From Psychrobacter aquimaris (GTDB taxonomy: Bacteria > Pseudomonadota > Gammaproteobacteria > Pseudomonadales > Moraxellaceae): DNA of 64,000 nucleotides. Numbering within the stretch: position 1 is the stretch's first letter; each line of letters opens with the position of its first letter. The DNA lies in the NCBI RefSeq assembly GCF_016107525.1, contig NZ_JABASR010000005.1, positions 1 to 64,000 of the forward strand, given 5' to 3'. Positions 1-9,326 of the stretch are shown here, one piece after another. Under the pieces are notes generated by a model that was given only the letters and a program-made list of their open reading frames with translations, was not told where the DNA came from and made no database searches. The position numbers were made by a program, and so were the translations under genes.

Positions 1-34
1 AGGCGCTGGTGTTGTTGCTAACGTATTGAACTAA
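1..34 (+). CDS. tuf: Elongation factor Tu, last codons (partial)
   Basis: Only the last ten codons and the TAA stop are in the window. They read GAGVVANVLN, which matches the conserved EF-Tu C-terminus (VGAGVVAKVLG in E. coli). The position just upstream of tRNA-Trp, secE and nusG is the usual place for a tuf copy in gammaproteobacteria. A strong terminator follows 38 bases later. Too short for more detail, but the tail plus context makes the call fairly safe. Confidence 0.85.
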   Translation, partial: GAGVVANVLN

Positions 35-72
35 TCCATAAGTCTCAGTAATGAGATTATGAGTTAGTCATG

Positions 73-106
73 AAAAAGCCATCCTTGTAAAAGGGTGGCT
101 TTTTTT
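73..106 (+). terminator. Rho-independent terminator of tuf
   Basis: Stem AAAGCCATCCTT / AAGGGTGGCTTT with one G-U pair and a GTAA loop, followed by a T run. It lies directly after the tuf stop codon. Confidence 0.85.
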
Positions 107-303
107 ATTAATAGTTTAATAAGTCAGAGCAATGCTTATCAAGTCAGTGGTTATTCAAATACTAGCTGTATGCTTTAAACTATTAAAGCAGTAACTTCTG
201 TTAGATTTTGGCTTTCATATGTGATTCTAAATAGAGTTTTCTGATTTTTTATCACTAAAAAAGCGATTTATTAAATTATCCATATAAAATATCATCTTAA
301 AAC

Positions 304-331
304 TTGCATTCTCATTAAAATCTTGTATAAT
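304..331 (+). promoter_or_regulatory. Sigma70-type promoter of tRNA-Trp (and probably secE-nusG)
   Basis: TTGCAT (304-309), a 16-bp spacer and a perfect TATAAT (326-331). The predicted start is about 12 bases before the tRNA. The rest of the 35-350 gap is AT-rich and shows no gene, only the tuf terminator and this promoter. No terminator separates the tRNA from secE, so readthrough into secE-nusG is likely. Confidence 0.75.
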
Positions 332-350
332 TATCAGCCTTAACACCCAT

Positions 351-426
351 AGGCGATTGGCTCAATTGGTAGAGCATCGGTCTCCAAAACCGAGGGTTGT
401 AGGTTCGAGTCCTACATCGCCTGCCA
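351..426 (+). tRNA. trpT: tRNA-Trp (anticodon CCA)
   Basis: Full cloverleaf. The acceptor arms AGGCGAT (351-357) and ATCGCCT (416-422) pair. The D arm carries GCTC...GAGC, the anticodon loop is CTCCAAA with CCA, and the T arm is GTAGGTTCGAGTCCTAC. G discriminator and encoded CCA at 424-426. The sequence is close to E. coli tRNA-Trp, and the location between tuf and secE is conserved in gammaproteobacteria. Confidence 0.97.
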
Positions 427-477
427 TCTTCTTATCACATCTTTGTTATACCTCACCATCTCCGAAGCGAGTTCTTT

Positions 478-966
478 ATGAGCAATGATCAAGATAACCT
501 CGAGACTAAGTTATCTGATGCCAAGGCCGGTGCTGGTGGAATGCTGTCTAAAGGTAAGCACATCTCAGCGGGCAATCAAACAACTGCTGTTGAAGTGGCT
601 AAAACAGGTTCAATAAAAGATGTGGTATTGTGGCTACTTGCCGCAGCAGTATTGATCGGGGCGACGTTAGTTAATCAATATTTACCTGGCTATTGGCAAC
701 CTGCTAATGATGTTTGGGTACGTATTGGTATTATCGTTGCCCTTATTGTATTCGCCTTAGTATGCTTGGCATTAACGCATCAGGGTCGCGCTTTTAAAAT
801 ATTATTAAAAGACGCTGCTGTTGAATTGCGCCGAGTGACATGGCCAGGTAAAGATGAAACATTTCAATATACCTGGCAAGTCATTGTCATGATTGCCATT
901 GTTGGGTTTCTAGTTTGGCTATTAGATAACTTTTTCAATTGGTTCGTTGGCATCTTTATTGGTTAG
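478..966 (+). CDS. secE: Preprotein translocase subunit SecE
   Basis: SecE is the small essential subunit that clamps SecY in the SecYEG inner-membrane protein channel. At 162 residues it is longer than E. coli SecE (127) because of a polar, glycine-rich N-terminal tail of about 40 residues. Three hydrophobic segments are visible, roughly at residues 47-65, 81-99 and 133-158. The conserved amphipathic region before the last one reads ELRRVTWPGKDET, the SecE signature. The ATG start has only a weak GCGAG ribosome site. nusG follows after 57 bases, the standard secE-nusG pair. The fold type (three-TM, E. coli-like) and neighbours make the call secure. Confidence 0.97.
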   Translation: MSNDQDNLETKLSDAKAGAGGMLSKGKHISAGNQTTAVEVAKTGSIKDVVLWLLAAAVLIGATLVNQYLPGYWQPANDVWVRIGIIVALIVFALVCLALTHQGRAFKILLKDAAVELRRVTWPGKDETFQYTWQVIVMIAIVGFLVWLLDNFFNWFVGIFIG

Positions 967-1023
967 TCGCACGTATTAGTGAGACTTAATCTAAAACTTA
1001 CTTATAATGATCAGGAGCGTGAT

Positions 1024-1554
1024 ATGCGTTGGTATATTGTCCAAGCGTTTTCAGGATATGAAAAGCAAGTACAGCGTTCATTAACTGATCGTATTAATCG
1101 TAGTGAATTTGCGGATTCTTTCGGTGACGTATTGGTTCCTACTGAAGAAGTCGTCGAAATGAAAGACGGCAAAAAGCGTAAGAGTGAGCGTAAGTTCTTT
1201 CCAGGTTATGTATTGATCCAGATGGAAATGAACGACAATACTTGGCATATCGTTAAAGATTGTCCACGTATTATGGGTTTCATCGGTGGTACACCTGAAA
1301 CACCAGCGCCCATTACCCAAGTAGAAGCAGATCGTATTTTAAACCGTTTGAATCAGACTGAAACTGATCCACGTCCTAAGACTCTATTTGAGCCGGGCGA
1401 AGAGTTATTGGTTATCGACGGCCCATTTACTGACTTTAAAGGGTTGGTTGAAAAAGTGGATTATGAAAAGTCTAAGCTACATTTAACGGTAAACGTATTT
1501 AATCGTCCGACTCAGGTCGAGCTTGAGTTTAGTAAAGTTGAAAAGCTAGACTAA
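1024..1554 (+). CDS. nusG: Transcription termination/antitermination factor NusG
   Basis: NusG binds RNA polymerase, suppresses pausing, and links it to Rho or to ribosomal protein S10. I choose ATG 1024 (176 residues, start [17 protein letters not shown]), because AGGAG sits 6 bases upstream and this matches the family N-terminus. An in-frame GTG at 979 would add 15 residues with no family match. The N-terminal NGN domain occupies roughly residues 1-115. The C-terminal KOW domain is about 120-176, with [16 protein letters not shown] and the end [12 protein letters not shown]. Next comes the rplK leader. Confidence 0.97.
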   Translation: MRWYIVQAFSGYEKQVQRSLTDRINRSEFADSFGDVLVPTEEVVEMKDGKKRKSERKFFPGYVLIQMEMNDNTWHIVKDCPRIMGFIGGTPETPAPITQVEADRILNRLNQTETDPRPKTLFEPGEELLVIDGPFTDFKGLVEKVDYEKSKLHLTVNVFNRPTQVELEFSKVEKLD

Positions 1555-1571
1555 ATCAGCAAAAAATTCAT

Positions 1572-1640
1572 CAACCGGGGAGCTGTTAGTCAACGAAGAT
1601 TATATTACGTTGATTTGGCGCTATTACCCATTTAGGAGAG
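1572..1640 (+). promoter_or_regulatory. Candidate L1-binding leader of rplK-rplA
   Basis: In E. coli, ribosomal protein L1 represses rplKA by binding the mRNA leader in front of rplK. Here the nusG-rplK gap holds a G-rich CCGGGGAGC element (about 1575-1583) and a small hairpin with arms TCAACG (1590-1595) and CGTTGA (1608-1613). Then comes the ribosome site TAGGAGAG before ATG 1645. Position fits; the structure was not folded, so this is tentative. Confidence 0.35.
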
Positions 1641-1644
1641 TATC

Positions 1645-2076
1645 ATGGCTAAGAAGATTGATGGTTACATCAAACTGCAAGTGCCTGCAGGCAAAGCAAA
1701 TCCTTCACCACCGATTGGTCCAGCATTGGGTCAAAAAGGCGTGAACATCATGGCGTTCTGTAAAGAATTCAACGCTGCGACCTCAAACCAAGAGCCGGGT
1801 CTACCGATTCCTACTGAGATCACTGTATACAGCGATAAGTCTTTTACCTTCATCATGAAGTCACCACCAGCTGCATACTTACTACGTAAGGCTGCTGGTA
1901 TTGCTAAAGGTTCTGGTACACCTAACACCGCTAAAGTCGGTAAAGTTGACCGTGCACAACTAGAAGACATCGTTAAGACCAAAGATGCAGATTTAACTGC
2001 TGCTGATCTTGATGCTGCTGTTCGTACCATCGCTGGTACTGCACGTTCAATGGGTATTACCGTGGAGGGTGTATAA
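1645..2076 (+). CDS. rplK: 50S ribosomal protein L11
   Basis: L11 binds the GTPase-associated region of 23S rRNA, and is needed for stringent-response activation of RelA on stalled ribosomes. The 143 residues match the family length. The N-terminal domain begins [20 protein letters not shown], with [22 protein letters not shown], the L11 signature. The C-terminal rRNA-binding domain ends in [18 protein letters not shown] sits just upstream of the ATG. Its TAA overlaps the rplA ATG by one base (TAATG), so the two genes are translationally coupled. Confidence 0.98.
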   Translation: MAKKIDGYIKLQVPAGKANPSPPIGPALGQKGVNIMAFCKEFNAATSNQEPGLPIPTEITVYSDKSFTFIMKSPPAAYLLRKAAGIAKGSGTPNTAKVGKVDRAQLEDIVKTKDADLTAADLDAAVRTIAGTARSMGITVEGV

Positions 2077-2777
2077 TGTCTAAGCTAACCAAACGTCAAA
2101 AAGAAATCAATAGCCGTATTGAGCACGAAAAACAATACACTATCGAAGAAGCGGTTCAAATCCTAAACGATTTGCCACCTCTTAAGTTTAAAGAATCAAT
2201 TGATATCGCAGTAAACTTGGGCGTTGACCCACGTAAATCTGATCAAGTGGTTCGTGGCGCTACCAACCTACCTGCTGGTACTGGTAAAACCAAACGCGTT
2301 GCTGTATTTGCTCAAGGTGCTGCTGCTGAAGCCGCCAAAGAAGCTGGTGCAGATATCGTTGGTTTTGAAGACCTAGCAGAATCAATCAAAGCCGGTAACA
2401 TGGACTTTGATATCGTTATTGCTGCTCCTGATGCAATGCGTGTTGTTGGTCAACTAGGTACTATCCTAGGTCCACGTGGTCTAATGCCTAACCCTAAAGT
2501 CGGTACGGTTACGCCTAACGTTGCTGAAGCGGTTACTAACGCTAAAGCCGGTCAAGCACAGTATCGTGTAGACAAAGCAGGTATTATCCACACGACTATC
2601 GGTCAAATTGGTTTTACTGCTGAGCAAGTAATCCAAAATGCTGAAGCACTCATTACAGATCTAAAACGTGCTAAACCTGCTACTTCTAAAGGTACTTTCA
2701 TCAAGAAAATTACCTTGTCTAGCACGATGGGCCCTGGTCTAAGTATTGATCCAGTTCCATATCGCACAGCAAAATAG
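2076..2777 (+). CDS. rplA: 50S ribosomal protein L1
   Basis: L1 forms the mobile stalk near the ribosomal E site, and in E. coli is also the repressor of its own operon. The 233 residues equal the usual length. It carries the family motifs [32 protein letters not shown] and the C-terminal [13 protein letters not shown]. The start codon shares a base with the rplK stop. A perfect 11-bp hairpin and the L10 leader follow. Confidence 0.98.
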   Translation: MSKLTKRQKEINSRIEHEKQYTIEEAVQILNDLPPLKFKESIDIAVNLGVDPRKSDQVVRGATNLPAGTGKTKRVAVFAQGAAAEAAKEAGADIVGFEDLAESIKAGNMDFDIVIAAPDAMRVVGQLGTILGPRGLMPNPKVGTVTPNVAEAVTNAKAGQAQYRVDKAGIIHTTIGQIGFTAEQVIQNAEALITDLKRAKPATSKGTFIKKITLSSTMGPGLSIDPVPYRTAK

Positions 2778-2788
2778 TTAAATATGTG

Positions 2789-2815
2789 CCTTTATTTAAC
2801 GATTTTAAATAAAGG
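2789..2815 (+). other. Perfect AT-rich hairpin just after rplA
   Basis: CCTTTATTTAA (2789-2799) and its exact reverse complement TTAAATAAAGG (2805-2815) flank a 5-base loop. No T run follows, so it is not a classic terminator. It may protect the 3' end of the rplKA message or be an RNase processing site between the rplKA and rplJL parts of the transcript. That role is inference. Confidence 0.6.
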
Positions 2816-2854
2816 ACGCAAAAATATTTTAAAGAATTAGGTCAGCGTAGCAAA

Positions 2855-3000
2855 CGCTATGCTGTCTAAGACCGTAGGTAGAGGGTGGTTTTGCGTTATA
2901 GTTAATAATTTTTAAATTATTAGTAATGATAATGAGCTGCTTTTGTTAATCGACGACAGATGAAAATCTTAGTTGTCCTACGCAGACGGTGACCCACCCA
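2855..3000 (+). ncRNA. Ribosomal L10 leader (autoregulatory mRNA leader of rplJL)
   Basis: The 435-base gap between rplA and rplJ contains the core of the L10 leader that I recall from E. coli: AGACCGTAGGT (2869-2879) and CCTACGCAGACGGTGAC (2977-2993). CGTAGG and CCTACG can pair. In E. coli the L10-L7/L12 complex binds this RNA and represses rplJL translation. Boundaries are approximate. The rest of the gap (3001-3212) is probably leader too and shows no gene. Confidence 0.8.
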
Positions 3001-3212
3001 GTTGTTGATAAGAGCCGATAGGGCAACCTATCACTTGATGTCATTCTGATAACGGTGCCGTAATCAGTCGTTATGAGTAAAGTTTATTTTTATAAGGTTT
3101 ACGAATAACGTGTCGTATCAAGTCGGTCTAAGCCAGTCGTTTAATAATTAAGAACTTCGGTTTTTAAGTATTGAAATACTGAGCAGATTGATAAGATTAA
3201 AGGAGTCAACTT

Positions 3213-3740
3213 ATGGCATTAACGCTAGAGCAAAAACAACAAGTTGTGGCTGAAGTGTCTGAAGTTGCTGCTAATGCTTACTCAGCAGTAGCTGCCGAAT
3301 ATCATGGTATTGGTGTTGCAAAGCTTACTAAGCTGCGCGAACAAGCCCGTGAAAAAGGCGTCGTTTTGAAAGTGGTAAAAAATACCCTAGCAAAACGCGC
3401 TTTTGAAGGCACTAAGTTTGAGAGCATGTCAGACCGTATGACTGGTCCACTACTTTTGGCTTTCTCTATGGAAGATTTGGGATCTGCTGCTCGAGTCGTT
3501 TTCGACTTCAGCAAAGATAACAAAGCTTTAGAGACCAAATTGGTATCAGTTGGTGGTGTGGTTTATGGTCCAGAAGAGCTAGAGCGCGTATCGAAGCTAC
3601 CAACTCGCGACGAAGCAATCTCTATCTTGATGGCTACTATGAATGCACCAGTGACCAAGCTTGTCCAGACTATGAACGCAGTTCCTGGCAAGTTCGTTCG
3701 CACTGTTGCAGCAATCAAAGACGCAAAAGAAGCTGCTTAA
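3213..3740 (+). CDS. rplJ: 50S ribosomal protein L10
   Basis: L10 is the base of the ribosomal stalk; it anchors the L7/L12 dimers and contacts L11. The length is 175 residues. The N-terminal rRNA-binding domain (MALTLEQKQQVVAEVSEVA...) has the conserved segment LRVVKNTLAKRA-like 'LKVVKNTLAKRAFEGT'. The C-terminal helix that carries L7/L12 ends in KDAKEAA. AAGGAG precedes the ATG. Expression is probably controlled through the L10 leader upstream. rplL follows after 126 bases. Confidence 0.98.
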   Translation: MALTLEQKQQVVAEVSEVAANAYSAVAAEYHGIGVAKLTKLREQAREKGVVLKVVKNTLAKRAFEGTKFESMSDRMTGPLLLAFSMEDLGSAARVVFDFSKDNKALETKLVSVGGVVYGPEELERVSKLPTRDEAISILMATMNAPVTKLVQTMNAVPGKFVRTVAAIKDAKEAA

Positions 3741-3866
3741 TTGCTTGTTTTAACGTAACTTTGACATCGCCGATTGCACTTTATTGCCAACACTATTTGA
3801 AAATTTGGCAAGCAATCCAAGCGATATTAAAATCAATTAATTTTTATCAGATAACGGAGAGTTCTC

Positions 3867-4238
3867 ATGGCACTATCTAAAGATGACGTGTTAAACGCAA
3901 TCGCTGAAATGTCAGTAATGGATATCGTTGAATTAATCAGCGCTATGGAAGAAAAATTCGGCGTAACAGCTGCTGTTGCTGCTGCACCTGCTGCTGCTGG
4001 TCCTGCTGCTGCTGCTGCTGAAGAAAAAGACGAGTTTGACGTAGTTCTTGCCAGCTTTGGCGAGAAGAAAGTTGGCGTAATTAAAGCCGTACGTGAAGCT
4101 ACTGGTCTTGGCTTGAAAGAAGCGAAAGATTTGGTTGAAAGCGCTCCAGCTCCAATCAAAGAAGGCGTTAACAAAGCTGAAGCTGAAGAGTTGAAAAAGA
4201 AACTTGAAGAAGCTGGTGCAACTGTTGAACTAAAATAG
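3867..4238 (+). CDS. rplL: 50S ribosomal protein L7/L12
   Basis: L7/L12 forms the multicopy stalk that recruits translation factors. The product is 123 residues. The N-terminal dimerisation domain covers residues 1 to about 33. A flexible Ala/Gly/Pro hinge follows, encoded by a run of GCT codons (about 3970-4020). The C-terminal factor-binding domain contains [18 protein letters not shown] and [12 protein letters not shown]. The repeated GCT triplets are slippage-prone but the frame is intact. A terminator starts 14 bases after the stop. Confidence 0.98.
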
Positions 4239-4252
4239 TTTAACTGCTGTAC

Positions 4253-4292
4253 AAAAAAAGCTGGTAATGCCTTGCATTGCCAGCTTTTTTTT
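4253..4292 (+). terminator. Terminator/attenuator after rplL
   Basis: Stem AAAAAGCTGGTAATGC / GCATTGCCAGCTTTTT with one G-U pair and a tiny loop, followed by eight T. In E. coli a partial attenuator stands at this place and sets the ratio of ribosomal protein to RNA polymerase synthesis. This hairpin looks stronger. Its loop-side 3' arm doubles as a promoter -35 box. Confidence 0.85.
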
Positions 4293-4300
4293 ACTATAAT
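4272..4300 (+). promoter_or_regulatory. Promoter overlapping the rplL terminator, reading toward rpoB
   Basis: TTGCAT (4272-4277), a 17-bp spacer and a perfect TATAAT (4295-4300). The -35 box is the same hexamer as in the tRNA-Trp promoter of this window. It lies in the terminator 3' arm and the T run forms the spacer. Transcription would begin near 4307, leaving a leader of about 710 bases before rpoB. Sequence match is good, activity is unproven. Confidence 0.6.
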
Positions 4301-5019
4301 TCGTAGCTTGACCTTTTGTGTCTGCCAACATACGTATGCAACATCACGGTGGATACCCATCAAAAGGACAGACGATATACATGCAAGCACACATGCCAGT
4401 TTTTGAAATCAGTTGATATGAGCTAAACGTCCATAGATGTTTGGCATTTTTTTGTGTCTGCATGCTTTCCCATTAACACTATAGTTTATACTGATTCTAA
4501 AAGTTATAGTTACCCCGATTATTATTAATTCTGAAAAGCTATTAAGCTTAGGTTGTCCGTTTCGTATGGTTTTACTGTCAGTAGTTAGGCTTATAGACGG
4601 TACATATCAACGACGATATTAGTTTTTATAGAGTTGTTGGTTTTGATAGAGCCATTGTTTTGAAAGAAAATTGCCTAAATATAACCAGTTTTGATAGCAG
4701 ATAACTTAGAAATACCCTTAAGTAAGTCATTTTTCCTTACCTTTACGAGTAAGTTTTGCCTCAAAAGCAATATGTTTTTGATGATATGATATTGAATTTA
4801 ATAGTCTGAGTGGTCATATAGACTGACTTAGATACTGATTATAAAATTAAGGTAAGGGTGCTAAGCAAGCACTGATAGCAGAAGTAGTAATTGACAAAAG
4901 ATATAAACCGAACACGATCACCTGTTTTATATTATCGTTTACGTCGCCAAGTTTGCATCGTATTTATGTACGCTGGCCACGCTTTTAATTTGTTTCCACG
5001 TTTACTGTAAGGACTCTCG
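4301..5019 (+). other. Gene-free rpoB leader region
   Basis: Some 720 AT-rich bases with no convincing ORF. A weak hairpin AAACGTC/GATGTTT (4425-4442) followed by GGCA and seven T could attenuate. TTGACA at 4891-4896 has no good -10 partner. A short TAAGGA site precedes rpoB. E. coli has roughly 0.3 kb here, so this leader is long. Confidence 0.5.
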
Positions 5020-8000
5020 ATGGCATATTCTTATACTGAAAAAAAGCGTATTCGCAAAAGTTTTGCTGAATTGCCCACTGTGATGGACATTCCCTATTTA
5101 CTGTCTATTCAAGTAGATTCTTACGAGCAATTTTTGCAAGAGCACAAAAAGCCAAAAGCTCGTGAGAATACTGGTTTGCAAGCTGCGTATTCCTCTATTT
5201 TCCCAATTGAGAGTCACTCTGGTAACGCAGAGCTACAATTCGTTGAATATTATTTAGGTACGCCTGAGTTTGATGAGCGTGAGTGTATCTTACGTGGCTC
5301 AACGTTTGCTGCACCGATGCGTGTCAAAATTCGCTTGATTATCAAAGATAAAGACAGCAAAGACAAAGACAGCAAAGCGGCAATCAAAGATATCCGTGAG
5401 CAAAGCGTTTATATGGGCGAGATGCCTTTGATGACGGCTAACGGTACTTTCATTATCAATGGTACTGAGCGTGTTATCGTATCTCAGCTACATCGTTCAC
5501 CTGGTGTGTTCTTTGATCATGATAAAGGTAAGTCGCATTCAAGTGGTAAAGTGCTTTATAACGCACGTATCATCCCTTACCGTGGCTCATGGTTAGACTT
5601 TGAATTTGATGCAAAAGATTTAGTTTTTGCTCGTATTGACCGTCGTCGTAAGTTACTGGCGTCAATCATTCTACGTGCGCTTGGGTTAACAACTTCTGAA
5701 ATCTTAGATTTGTTCTTTGATAAAGTGGCTGTTTATAAAGGCGAAGAGCAGTTTGAAATTGACTTAGTAGCTGATCGCCTACGTGGTGAGATGGCTCAGT
5801 TTGATATCGTATCACCAGAAGGTGATGTCATTGTAGAGCAGGGCAAGCGTATTAATGCGCGCCGTATCCGTCAGCTTGAAGAAGCAGGTATGACGAAAAT
5901 TGCGGTGCCTGATGAATATCTCTATGAGCGTATTTTAGCTGAAGATATCGTCGTAAATGATGAAGTTATCGCTAAAGCTAATACTTTGATTGACCATGAA
6001 TTATTGGTTAAATTAAGCGCATTTGAAGCCAGCGAGTCTATCAAAGAATTCAGCATTCTATTCACCAACGATATCGATCAGGGTAGTTATATTGCTGACA
6101 CGCTACGTGCAGATAGCACCTCAAGCCGTGAAGAAGCATTGATTGAAATCTATAAAGTCATGCGTCCAGGTGAGCCACCAACCGTTGAGACTGCTGAAAA
6201 ACTGTTTGACAGCATGTTCTTTAACGCTGATCGTTATGACTTGTCAAATGTCGGTCGTATGAAATTCAACCGTCGTCTCGGTTTAGAATTTGATAACACT
6301 GATGATCCAGATATTCAACGCGCTCGTAGCGTATTGACCAATGAAGATATCGTTAACGTTCTAAAAGAGCTGATCGAAATCCGTAACGGTCGCGGCGAAG
6401 TCGATGATATTGACCATTTAGGTAACCGTCGTATTCGTTCAGTAGGCGAGATGGCAGAAAATCAATTCCGTGTTGGTCTAGTACGTGTTGAGCGTGCAGT
6501 CAAAGAGCGTTTAAGCTCAGCGGAATCTGATAACTTGTCACCACAAGATTTGATTAACTCAAAACCTGTTGCTGCTGCAGTTAAAGAGTTCTTTGGTTCA
6601 AGCCAGTTGTCACAGTTTATGGATCAGAACAACCCATTGTCGGAAGTTACCCATAAACGCCGTGTATCAGCATTAGGACCGGGTGGTTTGACCCGTGAAC
6701 GTGCAGGCTTTGAAGTACGTGACGTACATGATACCCATTATGGCCGTGTATGTCCGATTGAGACTCCTGAAGGTCCAAACATTGGTCTGATCAACTCACT
6801 AGCTACGTTTGCAAAAACTAACAGCTTTGGCTTCCTAGAAACGCCGTATCGTCGTGTGGTTGATGGTAAAGTAACAGACGTTATTGAGTATCTATCAGCA
6901 ATCGAAGAAGTAGGTACGGTCATTGCACAGGCTGATTCACCAGTAACTGCAGAAGGCGCGTTATCTGATGAAATGGTCAGTGTGCGTAGCTATGGTGAAT
7001 TCGTCCGTATGCCGCCAGAAAAAGTGACGCATATGGATGTGTCGCCAAGTCAGGTAGTATCGGTCGCAGCAGGTCTGATTCCATTCCTAGAGCATGATGA
7101 TGCTAACCGTGCCTTGATGGGCTCGAACATGCAGCGTCAGGCGGTTCCTACGTTACGTGCTGATAAGCCGTTAGTAGGTACTGGTATGGAGCGTCACGTT
7201 GCTCGTGACTCTGGTGTTTGTGTAATCGCCAAGCGTGGCGGTGTGATTGAAGATGTTGATGCATCACGTATCGTTGTTCGTGTAAACGAAGAAGAAATGG
7301 TCGCTGGTGAAGCGGGTATTGATATCTATAACTTGATCAAATACACACGCTCTAACCAGAACACCTGTATTAACCAACGTATCATTGTTAACCAAGGTGA
7401 TGAGATCGCTTTGGGTGATATCTTGGCTGATGGTCCATCAACGGATCTTGGCGAGCTAGCACTCGGTCAGAACATTCGCATCGCATTTATGCCTTGGAAT
7501 GGTTACAACTTCGAAGATTCAATCTTGCTATCTGAAAAAGTGGTTAAAGAAGATCGTTTCACCACTATTCATATTCAAGAATTGACCTGTGTGGCACGTG
7601 ACACCAAGCTAGGTACAGAAGAGATCACGGCTGATATTCCAAACGTTGGCGAAGCAGCATTATCAAGTCTCGATGAAGCTGGTATCGTTTATATCGGTGC
7701 TGAAGTTGATGCTGGTGATATTCTAGTTGGTAAAGTTACGCCAAAAGGTGAGACGCAACTAACGCCAGAAGAGAAACTACTACGGGCTATCTTTGGTGAA
7801 AAAGCGGCTGATGTGAAAGACACGTCTTTGCGTGTTCCAACATCAAGCAAAGGTACGGTTATTGACGTTCAAGTCTTTACCCGTGATGGCGTCGAAAAAG
7901 ATGCGCGTGCAAGAGCGATTGAAAAATCACAGCTTGATAGCTACCGTAAAGATTTAAAAGAAGAGCTACGTATCTTTGAAGAAGCCGCTCGTGGTCGTAT

Positions 8001-9138
8001 TGGTAATCTATTAGATGGCCAAAAAGTCAGCGGCGGTTCTGGTCTCAAAGCCGGTACGGTTATGGCATTGGCTGATATGAAAGATATGAGCCTTGAGACT
8101 TTGCTTGATATTCAGCCAGTTGAAGAAGAAATCTCTGAGCGTTTAACGCAAATCGCTGAGTATTTGGTTGATAAGCAAAAAGACATCGATGTGAAGTTTG
8201 CTGAGAAAAAACGCAAATTAACCGCTGGTGATGACTTACAACATGGCGTACAAAAAATCGTTAAGGTATATCTAGCGGTTAAGCGTCGTATTCAGCCTGG
8301 TGATAAAATGGCTGGTCGTCATGGTAACAAAGGTGTTGTATCGCGCATTATGCCAGTCGAAGATATGCCTTATGATGAGAATGGTAATACCGTTGACATC
8401 GTATTGAACCCACTTGGTGTACCATCTCGTATGAACATCGGTCAGGTACTAGAGACGCATTTGGGCATGGCAGCGAAAGGTTTGGGCGAGAAGATTGATG
8501 GTATGCTCAAATCTCAAGCAGCGATCAAAGAGCTGCGTGATTTCTTGGACAAAATCTATAACCAAGTCGGCGGTGAACAAGTTGATCTTGATAGCTTGAG
8601 TGATGATGATATCATGGCGCTAGCAGATAACTTGCGTGCTGGTGTACCAATGGGCACAGCAGTGTTTGACGGCGCAAGAGAAAGCCAAGTTAAAGATTTG
8701 CTTGAGCTTGCTGGTATGGATCGTGATGGTCAGCAGACATTGTATGATGGTCGTACCGGTCAGAAGTTTGACCGCAAAGTGACCGTTGGCTACATGTATA
8801 TGCTCAAACTTAACCATTTGGTTGATGACAAAATGCATGCGCGTTCAACAGGTTCTTACTCTCTAGTAACACAGCAGCCATTGGGCGGTAAAGCTCAGTT
8901 TGGTGGTCAGCGCTTCGGTGAGATGGAAGTATGGGCACTAGAAGCATATGGTGCGACTTACACGTTGCAAGAAATGCTAACTGTGAAGTCGGATGATGTT
9001 GAAGGCCGTACTCGTATGTACAAAAACATCGTTGATGGTGAGCAGTACATGGACCCAGGTATGCCTGAGTCATTCAACGTACTGACCAAAGAAATCAAAT
9101 CACTGGGTATTAATATTGAGTTAAAGCAAACCCATTAA
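5020..9138 (+). CDS. rpoB: DNA-directed RNA polymerase subunit beta
   Basis: RpoB is one of the two large catalytic subunits of RNA polymerase. The 1372 residues compare with 1342 in E. coli. The rifampicin pocket (about residues 520-550) reads [17 protein letters not shown] and then [14 protein letters not shown]. The residues equivalent to E. coli D516, H526 and S531 are present, so no classic resistance change is visible. Other landmarks are [18 protein letters not shown] and the C-terminal [21 protein letters not shown] small direct repeat [11 protein letters not shown] (about residue 110) sits where E. coli has KDSSEA. The ATG has TAAGGA upstream. rpoC follows after 188 bases, probably cotranscribed. 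Confidence 0.99.
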   Translation: MAYSYTEKKRIRKSFAELPTVMDIPYLLSIQVDSYEQFLQEHKKPKARENTGLQAAYSSIFPIESHSGNAELQFVEYYLGTPEFDERECILRGSTFAAPMRVKIRLIIKDKDSKDKDSKAAIKDIREQSVYMGEMPLMTANGTFIINGTERVIVSQLHRSPGVFFDHDKGKSHSSGKVLYNARIIPYRGSWLDFEFDAKDLVFARIDRRRKLLASIILRALGLTTSEILDLFFDKVAVYKGEEQFEIDLVADRLRGEMAQFDIVSPEGDVIVEQGKRINARRIRQLEEAGMTKIAVPDEYLYERILAEDIVVNDEVIAKANTLIDHELLVKLSAFEASESIKEFSILFTNDIDQGSYIADTLRADSTSSREEALIEIYKVMRPGEPPTVETAEKLFDSMFFNADRYDLSNVGRMKFNRRLGLEFDNTDDPDIQRARSVLTNEDIVNVLKELIEIRNGRGEVDDIDHLGNRRIRSVGEMAENQFRVGLVRVERAVKERLSSAESDNLSPQDLINSKPVAAAVKEFFGSSQLSQFMDQNNPLSEVTHKRRVSALGPGGLTRERAGFEVRDVHDTHYGRVCPIETPEGPNIGLINSLATFAKTNSFGFLETPYRRVVDGKVTDVIEYLSAIEEVGTVIAQADSPVTAEGALSDEMVSVRSYGEFVRMPPEKVTHMDVSPSQVVSVAAGLIPFLEHDDANRALMGSNMQRQAVPTLRADKPLVGTGMERHVARDSGVCVIAKRGGVIEDVDASRIVVRVNEEEMVAGEAGIDIYNLIKYTRSNQNTCINQRIIVNQGDEIALGDILADGPSTDLGELALGQNIRIAFMPWNGYNFEDSILLSEKVVKEDRFTTIHIQELTCVARDTKLGTEEITADIPNVGEAALSSLDEAGIVYIGAEVDAGDILVGKVTPKGETQLTPEEKLLRAIFGEKAADVKDTSLRVPTSSKGTVIDVQVFTRDGVEKDARARAIEKSQLDSYRKDLKEELRIFEEAARGRIGNLLDGQKVSGGSGLKAGTVMALADMKDMSLETLLDIQPVEEEISERLTQIAEYLVDKQKDIDVKFAEKKRKLTAGDDLQHGVQKIVKVYLAVKRRIQPGDKMAGRHGNKGVVSRIMPVEDMPYDENGNTVDIVLNPLGVPSRMNIGQVLETHLGMAAKGLGEKIDGMLKSQAAIKELRDFLDKIYNQVGGEQVDLDSLSDDDIMALADNLRAGVPMGTAVFDGARESQVKDLLELAGMDRDGQQTLYDGRTGQKFDRKVTVGYMYMLKLNHLVDDKMHARSTGSYSLVTQQPLGGKAQFGGQRFGEMEVWALEAYGATYTLQEMLTVKSDDVEGRTRMYKNIVDGEQYMDPGMPESFNVLTKEIKSLGINIELKQTH

Positions 9139-9326
9139 GCACGGCTGACTGAGGCTACCTTTAACATGGTCTTAGTCAATTATTATCCTTAGTGGTCAAT
9201 CTAAAAGCAGTATGCGCATCGCTGCTGCTTTTAGTGATTTGTCTCAACCCTGTTCATTGCCTTCATTCATCTTAGCTGCGTCAATGGTACGCTGTCAGAT
9301 GATTATAAAGATAACGGAGAAGCAAC

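Noticed and set aside
979-1023. Longer NusG starting at GTG 979
   Set aside because: The added 15 residues have no family match and the ATG at 1024 has a good AGGAG.
4312-4373. Pseudoknot in the rpoB leader (CCTTTTG/CAAAAGG with GTCTG/CAGAC)
   Set aside because: The complementarity is real, but the connecting loops are too short to cross the helices. The two stems would at most be alternatives, and chance is likely.
3833-4390. 185-codon antisense ORF over rplL
   Set aside because: Ala/Ser-rich mirror of the repetitive L7/L12 gene, spanning its terminator.
4891-4896. TTGACA upstream of rpoB as a promoter
   Set aside because: A perfect -35 but no acceptable -10 at 15-19 bases.
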